Positions 47,394 through 56,744 of a stretch of DNA of 64,000 bases are shown here, in pieces. The DNA comes from Polynucleobacter sp. UK-Kesae-W10 (lineage in GTDB: Bacteria; Pseudomonadota; Gammaproteobacteria; Burkholderiales; Burkholderiaceae): contig NZ_JACVQB010000006.1 of assembly GCF_018881575.1 (NCBI RefSeq), positions 62,001 to 126,000 on the forward strand. The letters are read 5' to 3'. Numbering within the stretch: position 1 is the stretch's first letter; every line of letters begins with the position of its first letter. Both the position numbers and the translations under genes were made by a program. Below the pieces are notes generated by a model. That model had not been told where the DNA came from and did no database searches. It saw only the letters and a program-made list of their open reading frames with translations.

Positions 47394-48500
47394 TTATGCG
47401 CCTTGAAAATTCATCACGCGACGATACCATTCGTGGAAATGTTGCATACCATCTTCCATTGGGCTTTGATAAGGCCCAACTTCGTTAACGCCACGTGCAA
47501 GCAAAGCAGCTCTACCTTGATCCATGCGCTCAGCAATTTCATCATCTTCAATGCAGGTTTCCATGTAGGCGGCACGCTCGGCCTCTACAAATTCACGCTC
47601 AAATAATGCAATCTCTTCTGGATAGTAGAACTCCACGATATTGCGCGTCTTGTTCACGCCCATGGGGTGTAAGGTAGAAACGCACAAAACTCCTGGGTAC
47701 CACTCCACCATCACATTGGGGTAGTAGGTGAGCCAGATGGCTCCGTGGCGTGGGGCTTTGCCGTCAAACTGACGCAACACGGCCTCATGCCAATTGCGGT
47801 ATGTTGGTGAGCCTGGTTTTTGAAGATCTTTGTGAATGCCAACGGTTTGTACGCTATGCCAGTCACCGAATTCCCAATGCAAATCTTCGCAAGAAACAAA
47901 CTTACCTAAGCCCGGATGAAACGGCACCACATGGTAGTCCTCGAGGTAGACCTCGATGAATGTTTTCCAGTTGTAATTGCAGTCATGTACTTCAACATGA
48001 TCGAGCATGTAGCCATCAAAGCGAAGATCATTTGCAACACCCAACTTGGCAAGATCGGCGCGCACATCACGCGGACCTTCGAATAAGAGGCCTTGCCAAT
48101 TTTGAAGCGGAGACTTGCCTAGATTTAAACAAGGCTTATCTTCAAAGTGTGGTGCACCCAATAAATTACCGCCTAAGTCATAAGTCCAGCGATGAAGTGG
48201 GCAAACAATATTGTCAGTTTTGCCTTTGCCGTTGAGCATGAGTGCTTGACGATGGCGACAAACATTGGAAAGGAGCTCAATCCCCTCATTATTGCGCACC
48301 AGAATGCGCCCTTCATTTTCAGCGCTTAAAGTTTGGTAGGAGCCTATTTCAGACACCATGAGTTCGTGGCCGACATAGCCAGGACCCTGCTTGAACAGCA
48401 GTTCAATTTCCCGCCGATACAAGTCAGCGTCAAAATATGCCGAAACCGGCAGTTGTAAGTTGGACGGCGCAAGCTTCTGCGCGGTAGCCAGATTAGTCAT
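47394..48500 (-). CDS. Rieske non-heme iron oxygenase, alpha subunit type
   Basis: A 368-residue oxygenase. The Rieske cluster ligands are C81 and H83 (CRHR), then C100 and H103 (CPLH). The catalytic domain shows NWKTFIEVYLEDYHVVPFH (177-195), with the iron-binding H190 and H195. This is the alpha-subunit pattern of aromatic-ring hydroxylating and demethylating oxygenases. No beta subunit, ferredoxin or reductase gene is adjacent. ATG 48500 is chosen; a GTG three codons upstream with a GGGGG stretch before it is possible. The substrate is unknown. The only ferredoxin-reductase in the window is at 24670. Confidence 0.88.
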   Translation of the reverse strand: MTNLATAQKLAPSNLQLPVSAYFDADLYRREIELLFKQGPGYVGHELMVSEIGSYQTLSAENEGRILVRNNEGIELLSNVCRHRQALMLNGKGKTDNIVCPLHRWTYDLGGNLLGAPHFEDKPCLNLGKSPLQNWQGLLFEGPRDVRADLAKLGVANDLRFDGYMLDHVEVHDCNYNWKTFIEVYLEDYHVVPFHPGLGKFVSCEDLHWEFGDWHSVQTVGIHKDLQKPGSPTYRNWHEAVLRQFDGKAPRHGAIWLTYYPNVMVEWYPGVLCVSTLHPMGVNKTRNIVEFYYPEEIALFEREFVEAERAAYMETCIEDDEIAERMDQGRAALLARGVNEVGPYQSPMEDGMQHFHEWYRRVMNFQGA

Positions 48501-48661
48501 TCTCCCCACCCCCGAAAACGTCAGCCGAAGCTAAGCGGAATAACCAATCCAACCATCGACGGATCGATATTGGAAAGGAAGGGGTGGATTATACCCATCC
48601 AAAGGGCTTCTCGCTTTAAGATGTAGGGCTATTCGCACCGCAAATTGAAGGAAATTCGCTT

Positions 48662-48895
48662 ATGCCAGCCAAGAAGTCAGAGAGTCAAAAACCAGGTCTT
48701 GAGGTCCAGATCGACCCAGATCTTCGCTATGAGCAAGCTGTCAAAGAGCTCGAAAAGCTGATTTCTGACATGGAATCTGGCAAATTTTCACTTGAAGAGA
48801 CGCTATTGGCATATCAGCGTGGTGCCGCCTTACTCAAACATTGCCAGGGTGTTTTGGCACAAGTTGAGCAACAGGTTCGAGTATTCGAGGCCTAA
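48662..48895 (+). CDS. xseB: Exodeoxyribonuclease VII small subunit
   Basis: A 77-residue helical protein with the XseB pattern: LRYEQAVKELEKLISDMESG, then LSLEETLLAY-like sequence and YQRGAALLKHCQ. It binds the long helical arm of XseA to form the nuclease that trims single-stranded DNA from both ends. The large subunit xseA is not in the window, as is usual. GAAGGA lies about 9 bases before the ATG. Its stop overlaps the ispA ATG by one base. Confidence 0.94.
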   Translation: MPAKKSESQKPGLEVQIDPDLRYEQAVKELEKLISDMESGKFSLEETLLAYQRGAALLKHCQGVLAQVEQQVRVFEA

Positions 48896-49797
48896 TGAAC
48901 GCCGGTTTTCAATTTCAAGAGTGGCTTAACGCTCATTCTGAGCGCACTGAATCTGCGCTCGATCGTTTGCTCGACTCTGAGCAAACTACGCCACACCGAT
49001 TGCATGAGGCTATGCGTTATGCAGCCCAAGGTGGGGGTAAGCGTATACGTCCATTACTAGTTTATGCAGCAGGTCAATTGGGCGAGCAAGATAGCCAAGA
49101 CAACTCGCCATTATTAGATGGAGCAGCAGTTGCTATTGAGTGTATTCATGCCTACTCATTAGTGCATGATGATTTGCCGTGTATGGATGACGATGATTTG
49201 CGACGTGGTAGGGCAACAGTACACAAAGCCTACGATGAGGCGACAGCCCTTTTGGTGGGTGATGCGTTACAAACCCGTGCCTTTGAAATTTTGGCAAATG
49301 CTAAGGGTCCCGCAAATGATCGATTGCGCATGATCGCTGCCTTAGCTGCAGCCTCGGGATCCCGTGGTATGGCAGGTGGACAGGCGATTGATCTCGATAG
49401 CGTGGGTAAGAAATTAGATCTCGCAGGCTTACAGCAAATGCACGCCATGAAAACGGGCGCCTTACTTTCTTGTGCGGTGGAATTGGGCGGTATTGCCGCG
49501 AATCTCGATGCGGCGCAATTAAGTCAGTTAAAGCGGTATTCAACTGCACTCGGTTTGGCATTTCAAATTGTGGATGATGTGCTCGATGCCACTGCCGATA
49601 GTCAAACCCTTGGAAAAACAGCAGGCAAGGACGCTGCAGCAAACAAGCCGACCTATGTGACCTTGATGGGTTTAGACTATGCCCAGAAGCAGGCTAAGAA
49701 TTTACAAGAAACTGCAATTAGCAGTTTGGATGGTTTTGGTAATAAAGCCAATGCTTTAAAAGATTTAGCCCTGTTGGTTGTCAATAGAGGTAAATGA
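48895..49797 (+). CDS. ispA: Polyprenyl (farnesyl) diphosphate synthase
   Basis: A 300-residue trans-prenyltransferase that condenses IPP with DMAPP and GPP. The first Asp-rich motif DDLPCMD (92-98) and second DDVLD (227-231) bind magnesium and diphosphate. GGGKRIRP (about 42-49) binds IPP. The order xseB-ispA-dxs is the standard isoprenoid cluster of proteobacteria. It overlaps dxs by 4 bases (ATGA). Confidence 0.95.
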   Translation: MNAGFQFQEWLNAHSERTESALDRLLDSEQTTPHRLHEAMRYAAQGGGKRIRPLLVYAAGQLGEQDSQDNSPLLDGAAVAIECIHAYSLVHDDLPCMDDDDLRRGRATVHKAYDEATALLVGDALQTRAFEILANAKGPANDRLRMIAALAAASGSRGMAGGQAIDLDSVGKKLDLAGLQQMHAMKTGALLSCAVELGGIAANLDAAQLSQLKRYSTALGLAFQIVDDVLDATADSQTLGKTAGKDAAANKPTYVTLMGLDYAQKQAKNLQETAISSLDGFGNKANALKDLALLVVNRGK

Positions 49798-51713
49798 CAA
49801 AATTAGATGCAATGACTTTACATTCCGTTAATTCCCCTGATGATTTAAAGAAACTCACGCGTGAAGAGTTGCCCGTGCTCGCTGATGAGTTGCGTCAGTT
49901 TGTTTTGGATTCCGTTTCCAAAACTGGGGGACACCTGTCCTCGAACTTGGGTACGGTGGAGTTGTCGATTGCCTTGCACTATGTATTTGATACACCTCGC
50001 GATCGCATCGTCTGGGATGTGGGCCACCAGAGCTATCCTCACAAAATCCTGACCGGCCGTCGTGATCGGATGCATACCTTGCGTCAGTTCAAAGGCTTAT
50101 CGGGCTTTCCACATCGCGCTGAAAGTGAATTCGATGCATTTGGCACAGGCCATTCATCGACCAGTATCTCTGCGGCGATGGGTATGGCGCGTGCTTTTCA
50201 AACTAAAGGTGAGCGTCAGGTCGCTGTAGCGGTCATTGGGGATAGCGCCATGACAGGCGGCATGGCTTTTGAAGCCATGAACAATGCTGGTGTGTATGAC
50301 GACTTGCCGCTGGTGGTGATCTTGAACGACAACGACATGTCGATCTCGCCTGCAGTAGGCGCACTCAATCGTCACCTTGCTCGCTTGCTCAGTGGCAATA
50401 TTTATTCAGCGACGAAGAAGGGTATTGATAGTGTTTTGTCGATTGCACCTCCGTTACGCGAGTTTGCAAAGCGCCTAGAGGATCACGCGAAGGGCATGGT
50501 TTCGCCATCCACTATTTTTCAAGAATTTGGCTTTAATTACTTTGGTCCGATCGATGGTCACGATTTAGATGCCTTGATCCCCATGTTGCAGAATGTGCGC
50601 CGCCTTGCACTTGAAGGACGCGGCCCACAGTTCTTGCATGTGGTGACTAAAAAAGGCCAAGGTTATGAATTGGCTGAAGCCGATCCGGTGCTGTATCACG
50701 GCCCGAGCAAGTTCAATCCGCAAGAGGGTGTTAAAAAGCCAGCCGCTAGTAAGAAGACCTTCACTCAAGTCTTTGGTGAGTGGCTTTGTGACATGGCGCA
50801 TGCTGACCCCTTATTAATTGGCATTACCCCAGCGATGCGCGAAGGCTCTGGTTTGGTTGAGTTTGAGAAACATTTTCCAAAGCGCTATTACGACGTGGGT
50901 ATCGCAGAGCAGCATGCAGTGACCTTTGCGGCTGGTATGGCCTGTGAGGGCATGAAGCCTGTAGTGGCAATTTATTCCACCTTCTTGCAGCGCGCATACG
51001 ATCAACTCATTCATGATGTTGCCTTACAAGACTTGCCTGTCTTATTTGCCTTAGATCGTGCTGGCTTAGTGGGTGCAGATGGCGCAACCCATGCAGGCGC
51101 ATATGACATTCCATTTTTACGTTGCATTCCCAATATGCTGGTGATGACACCCGCGGATGAAGCAGAGTGCCGTGATTTATTGACAACAGCGTTTCATCAA
51201 TCTCATCCTAGTGCTGTGCGTTATCCACGGGGTGCCGGTGTTGGAACGATCCCATCAGCAGAATTGCGAACAGTGCCGCTAGGCAAAGGTGAAGTACGTC
51301 GTAAATCAAATGCACCTGCTGGTCAGCGAGTAGCGATTCTGGCATTTGGAACTTTGCTCTATTCTGCTTTGGAAGTTGCTGAGGGTATTGATGCGACAGT
51401 CGCCAATATGCGTTTTGTGAAGCCGCTTGATGTTGAGCTCATCAAAACCTTGGCTACTGATCATGATTATTTGGTGACCATTGAGGATGGCGCAATTCAG
51501 GGGGGTGCCGGTAGCGCTTGTCTTGAGGCGCTCTCAGCCTTGGGTATTCACAAGCCACTTTTGCAGTTGGGACTTCCCGATCAATTTATCGAGCATGGTG
51601 ATTACAACCTACTAATGACCCAGTGCGGCCTTGATGTAGAGGGCATTACAAACTCCATCCAGCAGCGTTTTCCGGTGGTATTGAAGGCAAATTCAGTCAT
51701 TTCAGGCAAATAA
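49794..51713 (+). CDS. dxs: 1-deoxy-D-xylulose-5-phosphate synthase
   Basis: The first enzyme of the MEP pathway, 639 residues, joining pyruvate and glyceraldehyde 3-phosphate with thiamine diphosphate. The TPP/Mg site is GDSAMTGG and, about 30 residues on, NDND. The catalytic Glu is E372 in [26 protein letters not shown] is also typical. It overlaps ispA by ATGA, and folE2 follows after 25 bases. The last step of the pathway, ispH, is at 17655. Confidence 0.97.
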   Translation: MTKLDAMTLHSVNSPDDLKKLTREELPVLADELRQFVLDSVSKTGGHLSSNLGTVELSIALHYVFDTPRDRIVWDVGHQSYPHKILTGRRDRMHTLRQFKGLSGFPHRAESEFDAFGTGHSSTSISAAMGMARAFQTKGERQVAVAVIGDSAMTGGMAFEAMNNAGVYDDLPLVVILNDNDMSISPAVGALNRHLARLLSGNIYSATKKGIDSVLSIAPPLREFAKRLEDHAKGMVSPSTIFQEFGFNYFGPIDGHDLDALIPMLQNVRRLALEGRGPQFLHVVTKKGQGYELAEADPVLYHGPSKFNPQEGVKKPAASKKTFTQVFGEWLCDMAHADPLLIGITPAMREGSGLVEFEKHFPKRYYDVGIAEQHAVTFAAGMACEGMKPVVAIYSTFLQRAYDQLIHDVALQDLPVLFALDRAGLVGADGATHAGAYDIPFLRCIPNMLVMTPADEAECRDLLTTAFHQSHPSAVRYPRGAGVGTIPSAELRTVPLGKGEVRRKSNAPAGQRVAILAFGTLLYSALEVAEGIDATVANMRFVKPLDVELIKTLATDHDYLVTIEDGAIQGGAGSACLEALSALGIHKPLLQLGLPDQFIEHGDYNLLMTQCGLDVEGITNSIQQRFPVVLKANSVISGK

Positions 51714-51738
51714 GCCTGTTTTGCTTGAAAATAGAGTC

Positions 51739-52566
51739 ATGAATGATATGAATCCTGCCTTTCTCAAAGCTAGCGCAATGCCTGACGTGCAATCCACTTT
51801 GGATGAGCGCGCGTTGCCTATTGAGCAAGTCGGTATTCGGGGTGTGCGTCACCCCTTAACGATTCGCAGTAAGACCGGCAATTTTCCATCAGTTGGTAAT
51901 TTTGAGATGGATGTCGCTTTGCCAGCGCACATCAAGGGAACGCATATGTCGCGTTTCATGGCCTTATTGCAAAAACAAGAGCAGGCAGTCGATAGCATGA
52001 CGGTAGTGTCCCTGGTGCGTGAGATGTTGCCTTTACTCGATGCCAAAGAAGGGCATGTGCAATTTACGTATACACACTTCGTGAAAAAAGCGGCGCCGGT
52101 ATCGGGTGTAGAAAGCTTGATGGATTACGAAGTAACTTGGATGGCCACTGCCAAGCAAAATACTACAGGTGCGATCGATGTGGAATTGGGTTTACGTGCG
52201 CAAGTCCCGGTGATGAGTTTGTGCCCTTGCTCAAAGGAGATCTCTGATTTTGGTGCACACAATCAGCGCTCTCACGTCACGATGACAGTGGTGTTGGATT
52301 CAAAAACCCAAATGACGGTTGAAGATTTGGTTGCTGCTGCAGAGAGCGAAGCTTCTAGTGAGTTGTGGGGCTTACTCAAGCGCCCTGATGAAAAGTGGGT
52401 AACAGAGCATTCTTATAGCAATCCGAAATTTGCTGAAGATCTCGTGCGCGATGTGGCTGGGCGCCTCAAGGCAGATGGACGTATTGCCTCTTTTGAGGTT
52501 GAAGTCGAAAACTTCGAGTCTATCCATAACCATAGCGCATTTGCCCGCATTAGCCACCAGAAATAA
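51739..52566 (+). CDS. folE2: GTP cyclohydrolase IB (FolE2 type)
   Basis: A 275-residue GTP cyclohydrolase of the FolE2/COG1469 type, which starts folate synthesis from GTP and uses metals other than zinc. The conserved Cys162 in SLCPCSKEISDFGAHNQRSH is the family hallmark. ATG 51739 gives MNDMNPAFLK; other in-frame starts (51721, 51748) are possible. It lies 25 bases after dxs on the same strand. A classical folE might exist elsewhere in the genome. Confidence 0.93.
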   Translation: MNDMNPAFLKASAMPDVQSTLDERALPIEQVGIRGVRHPLTIRSKTGNFPSVGNFEMDVALPAHIKGTHMSRFMALLQKQEQAVDSMTVVSLVREMLPLLDAKEGHVQFTYTHFVKKAAPVSGVESLMDYEVTWMATAKQNTTGAIDVELGLRAQVPVMSLCPCSKEISDFGAHNQRSHVTMTVVLDSKTQMTVEDLVAAAESEASSELWGLLKRPDEKWVTEHSYSNPKFAEDLVRDVAGRLKADGRIASFEVEVENFESIHNHSAFARISHQK

Positions 52567-52579
52567 AGCGCGCTACAAA

Positions 52580-53653
52580 CTATTTCAAGTTATTGCTTTG
52601 CAAATCCCAGCGGGGTTTGATATCAAAGGCTCCCGATGTTGTGGAGCCATTATTTTTTGCAAGCATGCGTAGTGCGCCAGCAAATGCAATCATGACGCCA
52701 TTGTCAGTGCACAGTTCGAGTGGTGGGTAGTGCACCTCAAAATCATTGCGAGCAGCTTTTTCATTCAAAGCAGCGCGCAACTGAAGGTTAGCGCCAACGC
52801 CACCAGCTAAGACCAAATGTTTGCAGCCACTGTGCTTTAAGGCTTTCTCTGATTTGCTGACTAATACGGCAACAATGGCCTCGACAAAACTGCGCGCGAG
52901 ATCCGCATGAAACTGGGCCACTTCTGTAGGATCGGTGACATGTTTCTCTGCAAACTTTTTCACTTGATTGAGTACGGCGGTTTTTAATCCAGAGAAAGAA
53001 AAATCCAGATCACCTGAATGCAGCATAGGCCTTGGTAAATCAAATACTCCTGGCCGACCTTTTTCAGCCAACTTAGAAATCGCTGCGCCACCTGGGTAAT
53101 CCAGCCCCAATAATTTGGCGGTTTTATCGAATGCTTCGCCAGCCGCATCATCCAAGGTTTCACCTAACAGTTCGTATTGACCAATGCCCGATACCTTCAT
53201 GAGTTGGGTATGACCCCCAGAGACCAAAAGGGCGATAAACGGAAATTGCGGCGCGGTTTGCCCTAAAAGCGGCGAAAGGAGGTGGCCTTCGAGGTGATGA
53301 ACCCCAATCGAGGGCAAATTGAGGCCCTGGGCAAGTGATTTGGCAAAGGCGCTGCCAACTAGAAGGGCGCCTGCCAGACCGGGCCCCTGAGTGAAGGCCA
53401 CAGCATCAATATCGGCCAATGTGAGCCCAGATTGGGCCAAAGATTGGTCCAAAAGGGGCAAAACCCGACGAATATGGTCTCTTGAGGCCAGTTCAGGGAC
53501 TACTCCCCCGTAATCCCGGTGCATAGCGATCTGAGAGTGCAAACCCTGGCCCAGAATGCCTAAAAACGCAGGTTTGCCCTCTTCCCAGGGGGTGGTGTTG
53601 TATAAAGCCACCCCGGTTTCGTCACAAGAAGTTTCTATTCCTAAAACAATCAT
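52580..53653 (-). CDS. tsaD: tRNA threonylcarbamoyladenosine synthesis protein TsaD
   Basis: A 357-residue ASKHA-fold protein that transfers threonylcarbamoyl to A37 of ANN-reading tRNAs. The metal-binding HxxxH is H120 and H124 (HHLEGH), and [13 protein letters not shown] opens the protein. It is divergent from rpsU, the same arrangement as in E. coli. The 14-base gap to the convergent folE2 holds no terminator. Confidence 0.96.
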   Translation of the reverse strand: MIVLGIETSCDETGVALYNTTPWEEGKPAFLGILGQGLHSQIAMHRDYGGVVPELASRDHIRRVLPLLDQSLAQSGLTLADIDAVAFTQGPGLAGALLVGSAFAKSLAQGLNLPSIGVHHLEGHLLSPLLGQTAPQFPFIALLVSGGHTQLMKVSGIGQYELLGETLDDAAGEAFDKTAKLLGLDYPGGAAISKLAEKGRPGVFDLPRPMLHSGDLDFSFSGLKTAVLNQVKKFAEKHVTDPTEVAQFHADLARSFVEAIVAVLVSKSEKALKHSGCKHLVLAGGVGANLQLRAALNEKAARNDFEVHYPPLELCTDNGVMIAFAGALRMLAKNNGSTTSGAFDIKPRWDLQSNNLK

Positions 53654-53668
53654 TTTTTTGCTTGGTCG

Positions 53669-53677
53669 TGCTAGAAT
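53669..53677 (+). promoter_or_regulatory. Extended -10 promoter of rpsU
   Basis: TG at 53669-53670 and TAGAAT at 53672-53677 form an extended -10 box. The T-run at the -35 position gives no good -35 match. Transcription would start near 53684, about 47 bases before the rpsU ATG. Confidence 0.5.
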
Positions 53678-53730
53678 CGCAATTCAGTTAATTTTTCGAT
53701 ATCTATCGAGCATATACGAGTTAAATAAGT

Positions 53731-53943
53731 ATGACTACAGTCCGCCTCCGCGAAAACGAACCATTTGAAGTGGCATTGCGCCGTTTCAAGCGCACCATTG
53801 AAAAAAATGGTCTTTTGACAGACTTGCGTGCCCGCGAGTTTTACGAGAAGCCAACGGCTGAGCGTAAGCGTAAAAAGGCTGCTGCTGCAAAACGCCATTA
53901 CAAGCGTATTCGCAGCCAAATGTTGCCTAAGAAGCTTTACTAA
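53731..53943 (+). CDS. rpsU: 30S ribosomal protein S21
   Basis: A 70-residue basic protein with the S21 pattern ([20 protein letters not shown] and [16 protein letters not shown]). It acts at the anti-Shine-Dalgarno end of 16S rRNA. It is the first gene of the macromolecular synthesis set rpsU-yqeY-dnaG-rpoD and is followed by a hairpin terminator, so it can be made in excess over dnaG and rpoD. Confidence 0.97.
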   Translation: MTTVRLRENEPFEVALRRFKRTIEKNGLLTDLRAREFYEKPTAERKRKKAAAAKRHYKRIRSQMLPKKLY

Positions 53944-53978
53944 TAGAATTTAAAAGCTCTCTTCACCGAGAAGCTTTG

Positions 53979-54014
53979 AAACCCGCTGACGGTGAAACGC
54001 AGCGGGTTTTTGCT
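53979..54014 (+). terminator. Hairpin terminator after rpsU
   Basis: A 10-bp perfect stem (AAACCCGCTG at 53979-53988 with CAGCGGGTTT at 54000-54009), an 11-base loop and a T-run. It should stop most rpsU transcripts before yqeY-dnaG-rpoD, as the terminator between rpsU and dnaG does in E. coli. Confidence 0.88.
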
Positions 54015-54073
54015 TTTTGAATTACTCAACGTAAGCTATATAGCTAGATACATTCAACATCAGGAATAAAGCC

Positions 54074-54520
54074 ATGAGTCTGAAAGATCAAATTACCGAA
54101 GATATGAAATCTGCAATGCGCGCTAAAGAGGTTGCACGTCTTGGCACGATTCGCCTTTTATTGGCCGCCATCAAACAACGTGAAGTAGATGATCGCATTG
54201 TGCTCGATGATGCAGCCATTATTTCTACCATCGAAAAAATGATCAAGCAGCGCAAAGATTCCATCTCTCAGTTTGAAAAAGCGGGGCGCGATGACTTGGT
54301 TGCCGTAGAGTCTGCAGAGATGGTGATTTTGCAAGCGTACTTGCCAGCACAAATGTCAGATGCGGAAGTTGAAGCTGCAGTAGCTGCAGCAGTAGCGTCT
54401 ACTGGCGCCGCAGGCCCGCAGGATATGGGCAAAGTCATTGGTGTTCTGAAGGGGCAGTTGGCTGGTAAGGCGGATATGGGCAAAGTCTCCGGCTTGGTTA
54501 AAGCCGCACTGGCGAAGTAA
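54074..54520 (+). CDS. yqeY: GatB/YqeY domain protein
   Basis: A 148-residue protein of the YqeY family, related to the C-terminal domain of GatB. The pattern LKDQITEDMKSAMRAKE at the start and LPAQMSDAEVEAAV in the middle is typical. It may bind tRNA, but the function is unproven. It often lies between rpsU and dnaG, as here. The ATG at 54074 has AGGAA about 10 bases upstream. Confidence 0.9.
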   Translation: MSLKDQITEDMKSAMRAKEVARLGTIRLLLAAIKQREVDDRIVLDDAAIISTIEKMIKQRKDSISQFEKAGRDDLVAVESAEMVILQAYLPAQMSDAEVEAAVAAAVASTGAAGPQDMGKVIGVLKGQLAGKADMGKVSGLVKAALAK

Positions 54521-54568
54521 GTTTAAAAACATTTAGGCCAATCAGAAAAATAGTTTCATACTCATCGT

Positions 54569-56521
54569 ATGGCACTCATTCCACAATCCTTCATTGCTGA
54601 TCTTTTAAATCGGGTCGACATCGTGGATGTAGTTGGGCAGCACGTTAAGTTAAAAAAGGCTGGCGCAAACTATCAAGGTCTGTGCCCCTTTCATTCTGAG
54701 AAATCCCCTTCTTTTTCTGTCTCACCAACCAAGCAGTTCTATCACTGTTTTGGTTGCGGGGCTCATGGCTCAGCGATTAGCTTTCTCATGGAGTACTCTG
54801 GTCTTGGCTATGTAGATGCGATTGAAGAATTGGCGCGTTCTGCTGGTTTAGATGTGCCGCGCGAAGAGCGTACTGCTAATGATGTGGCAAGACAGCAGCA
54901 GACAATGGCCTTAAGTGAAGTCATGAGCGCAGCTGCGGATTGGTATCGTCAACAACTGAAAAATAGTCCGCGTGCTGTTGAATATCTCAAGGGGCGCGGT
55001 CTTACTGGTGAGATTGCAAAGCGTTATGCGCTAGGTTATGCCCCTGATGGTTGGCAAGGTCTTGAGGCGGTATTTGGGACCTATGCTAATGATGAAGTGG
55101 CTAAGACCCTGCTAGATGGTGGGCTGATCATCCAGGGCGAGCAAGCTGAGGGCGGCCAGCCCGTCAAACGCTACGATCGTTTTCGGGATCGCGTCATGTT
55201 CCCGATTCGCAATCCAAAGGGCCAAACCATTGGCTTTGGTGGCCGCATCTTGGATCAAGGTGAGCCTAAATATTTAAATTCTCCAGAGACGCCACTTTTT
55301 TCTAAAGGCAACACGCTCTACGGTTTATTTGAAGCAAGACAAGCCATTCGTGCCCAAGAATATGTTTTGGTGTGCGAGGGATATATGGATGTGGTGGCAC
55401 TCGCACAATTGGGTTTCCCGAATGCAGTGGCTACTTTGGGTACGGCATGTACTGCTAACCATGTGCGCATGCTATTACGTCAGACCGATAAAATCGTATT
55501 CTCTTTTGATGGGGATGCTGCTGGGCAACGCGCAGCACAGCGTGCACTCGAAGCTTGCTTGCCACTCATCTCTGACGATAAAGAAATTCGCTTCTTGTTT
55601 TTGCCTACAGAGCATGACCCCGATAGTTATGTGCGCGCTTATGGCGCACCTGCTTTTGAAAAAGCAATTAAAGAGGCGATGTCGATCTCTAGTTTCTTTT
55701 TCAAAATTGCCAGTGAAGGTCATGACTTAACGACCCCAGAAGGCAGGGCCCATACGCATCATGCGGCTAAACCCCTTTTGCTATCAATGCCACCGATTGC
55801 ATTGCGCACCCAAATCCTGCGTGAGTTAGCTATCCGAACTAACACCACGCCGGCAGAGCTTGAGGCATTTTGTGGTCTTACAGTAGTGCCTGCACCAGTA
55901 CAGGTATCTTCATATCAAGCTGCGCAAGCAAGGGCGCAAAATAATCCAAGCAACTATGCTGGCAATAGCAATCGACAAGGTGCCCCTTGGCAAGCATCCA
56001 AAGGTTCTGCTAAACGTGTCGCCACACAAAACATCGAGCCACCCAAAGCGCCAACAGATTTAGCAGAGCAAATGTTGCGCGTCTTGATTCAGTTTCCGCA
56101 TTTAGGAAAAGCGCTCGATAGCAATCAGCGCGCCTTGGTATTAAAAGCGGCTGAGCAAAGATCGGCTAACGCATTGGCGCTCATGAAAGATCTCTTATTG
56201 CAATGCGACTTAGTAGAATTGATTCCCGGTGAGGGCGGTAAACCGGATAGTTTTGGTGGAGGTGCTTTTGCGATGTTCCAAGATCAGCTATCTCGTAGTG
56301 AGCTGGCCCCGATGTATGAAGTACTTCGTAAAAGAGTCATGGGTTCTGATTTGGAGCTCGATGGCGCGGTAGCGGACCTGCAAGGGAGTCTAAAAAAGCT
56401 GGAGTTAGCTCAGCTCAAGCAGGAAATGACAGAAATCGCCCAAAAGATTGCTGGAGGCACAGCCAATGACCTTGATCGTGCCCGTTATCGTGAATTGGGC
56501 GAAAAGCTCAAATCCGCCTAA
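54569..56521 (+). CDS. dnaG: DNA primase
   Basis: A 650-residue primase making RNA primers at the replication fork. The zinc-binding domain has C39, H42, C60 and C63 (CPFH and CFGC). The TOPRIM catalytic core has the CEGYMDVVAL Glu and the DGDAAGQRAAQRAL Asp cluster. A flexible linker rich in Ala, Gln and Asn (about 450-505) leads to the C-terminal helicase-binding domain. It starts 48 bases after yqeY. Confidence 0.96.
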   Translation: MALIPQSFIADLLNRVDIVDVVGQHVKLKKAGANYQGLCPFHSEKSPSFSVSPTKQFYHCFGCGAHGSAISFLMEYSGLGYVDAIEELARSAGLDVPREERTANDVARQQQTMALSEVMSAAADWYRQQLKNSPRAVEYLKGRGLTGEIAKRYALGYAPDGWQGLEAVFGTYANDEVAKTLLDGGLIIQGEQAEGGQPVKRYDRFRDRVMFPIRNPKGQTIGFGGRILDQGEPKYLNSPETPLFSKGNTLYGLFEARQAIRAQEYVLVCEGYMDVVALAQLGFPNAVATLGTACTANHVRMLLRQTDKIVFSFDGDAAGQRAAQRALEACLPLISDDKEIRFLFLPTEHDPDSYVRAYGAPAFEKAIKEAMSISSFFFKIASEGHDLTTPEGRAHTHHAAKPLLLSMPPIALRTQILRELAIRTNTTPAELEAFCGLTVVPAPVQVSSYQAAQARAQNNPSNYAGNSNRQGAPWQASKGSAKRVATQNIEPPKAPTDLAEQMLRVLIQFPHLGKALDSNQRALVLKAAEQRSANALALMKDLLLQCDLVELIPGEGGKPDSFGGGAFAMFQDQLSRSELAPMYEVLRKRVMGSDLELDGAVADLQGSLKKLELAQLKQEMTEIAQKIAGGTANDLDRARYRELGEKLKSA

Positions 56522-56536
56522 GAATTTACTGATACA

Positions 56537-56586
56537 CCCCTAGAAATCCCCGAAAAATACCCCATATTTTTAGGTAATCAGGGGTT
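56537..56586 (+). promoter_or_regulatory. RpoH (heat-shock) promoter-like element upstream of rpoD
   Basis: CTAGAAA (56540-56546), six of seven matches to the RpoH -35 CTTGAAA, is followed after 13 bases by CCCCATAT (56560-56567), a full match to the -10 consensus CCCCATNT. The larger block CCCC...CGAAAAATACCCCATAT...CAGGGGTT is also present upstream of clpS. E. coli rpoD is known to have a heat-shock promoter just upstream, inside dnaG, so the position makes sense. Confidence 0.65.
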
Positions 56587-56604
56587 AAAAAAGTCGCAAT
56601 CGAC

Positions 56605-56610
56605 TATAAT
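56605..56610 (+). promoter_or_regulatory. Perfect -10 box of a likely vegetative rpoD promoter
   Basis: TATAAT at 56605-56610, about 45 bases after the RpoH-like promoter and 134 bases before the rpoD ATG. The -35 position (around 56581-56587) reads GGGGTTA and is a poor match, so the promoter is uncertain. Confidence 0.4.
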
Positions 56611-56744
56611 CCTCTGTTCCCAAGAAAAAAACGAATTAATTCAGCCACTTGCGCTTTATTTTCATGAAATTTGGGGTAAGTGGACCACGGGGCTGTGCTT
56701 CATCAGTCAAGACCAACAACAGTAATGTGAGTAAGTGCTAATAA

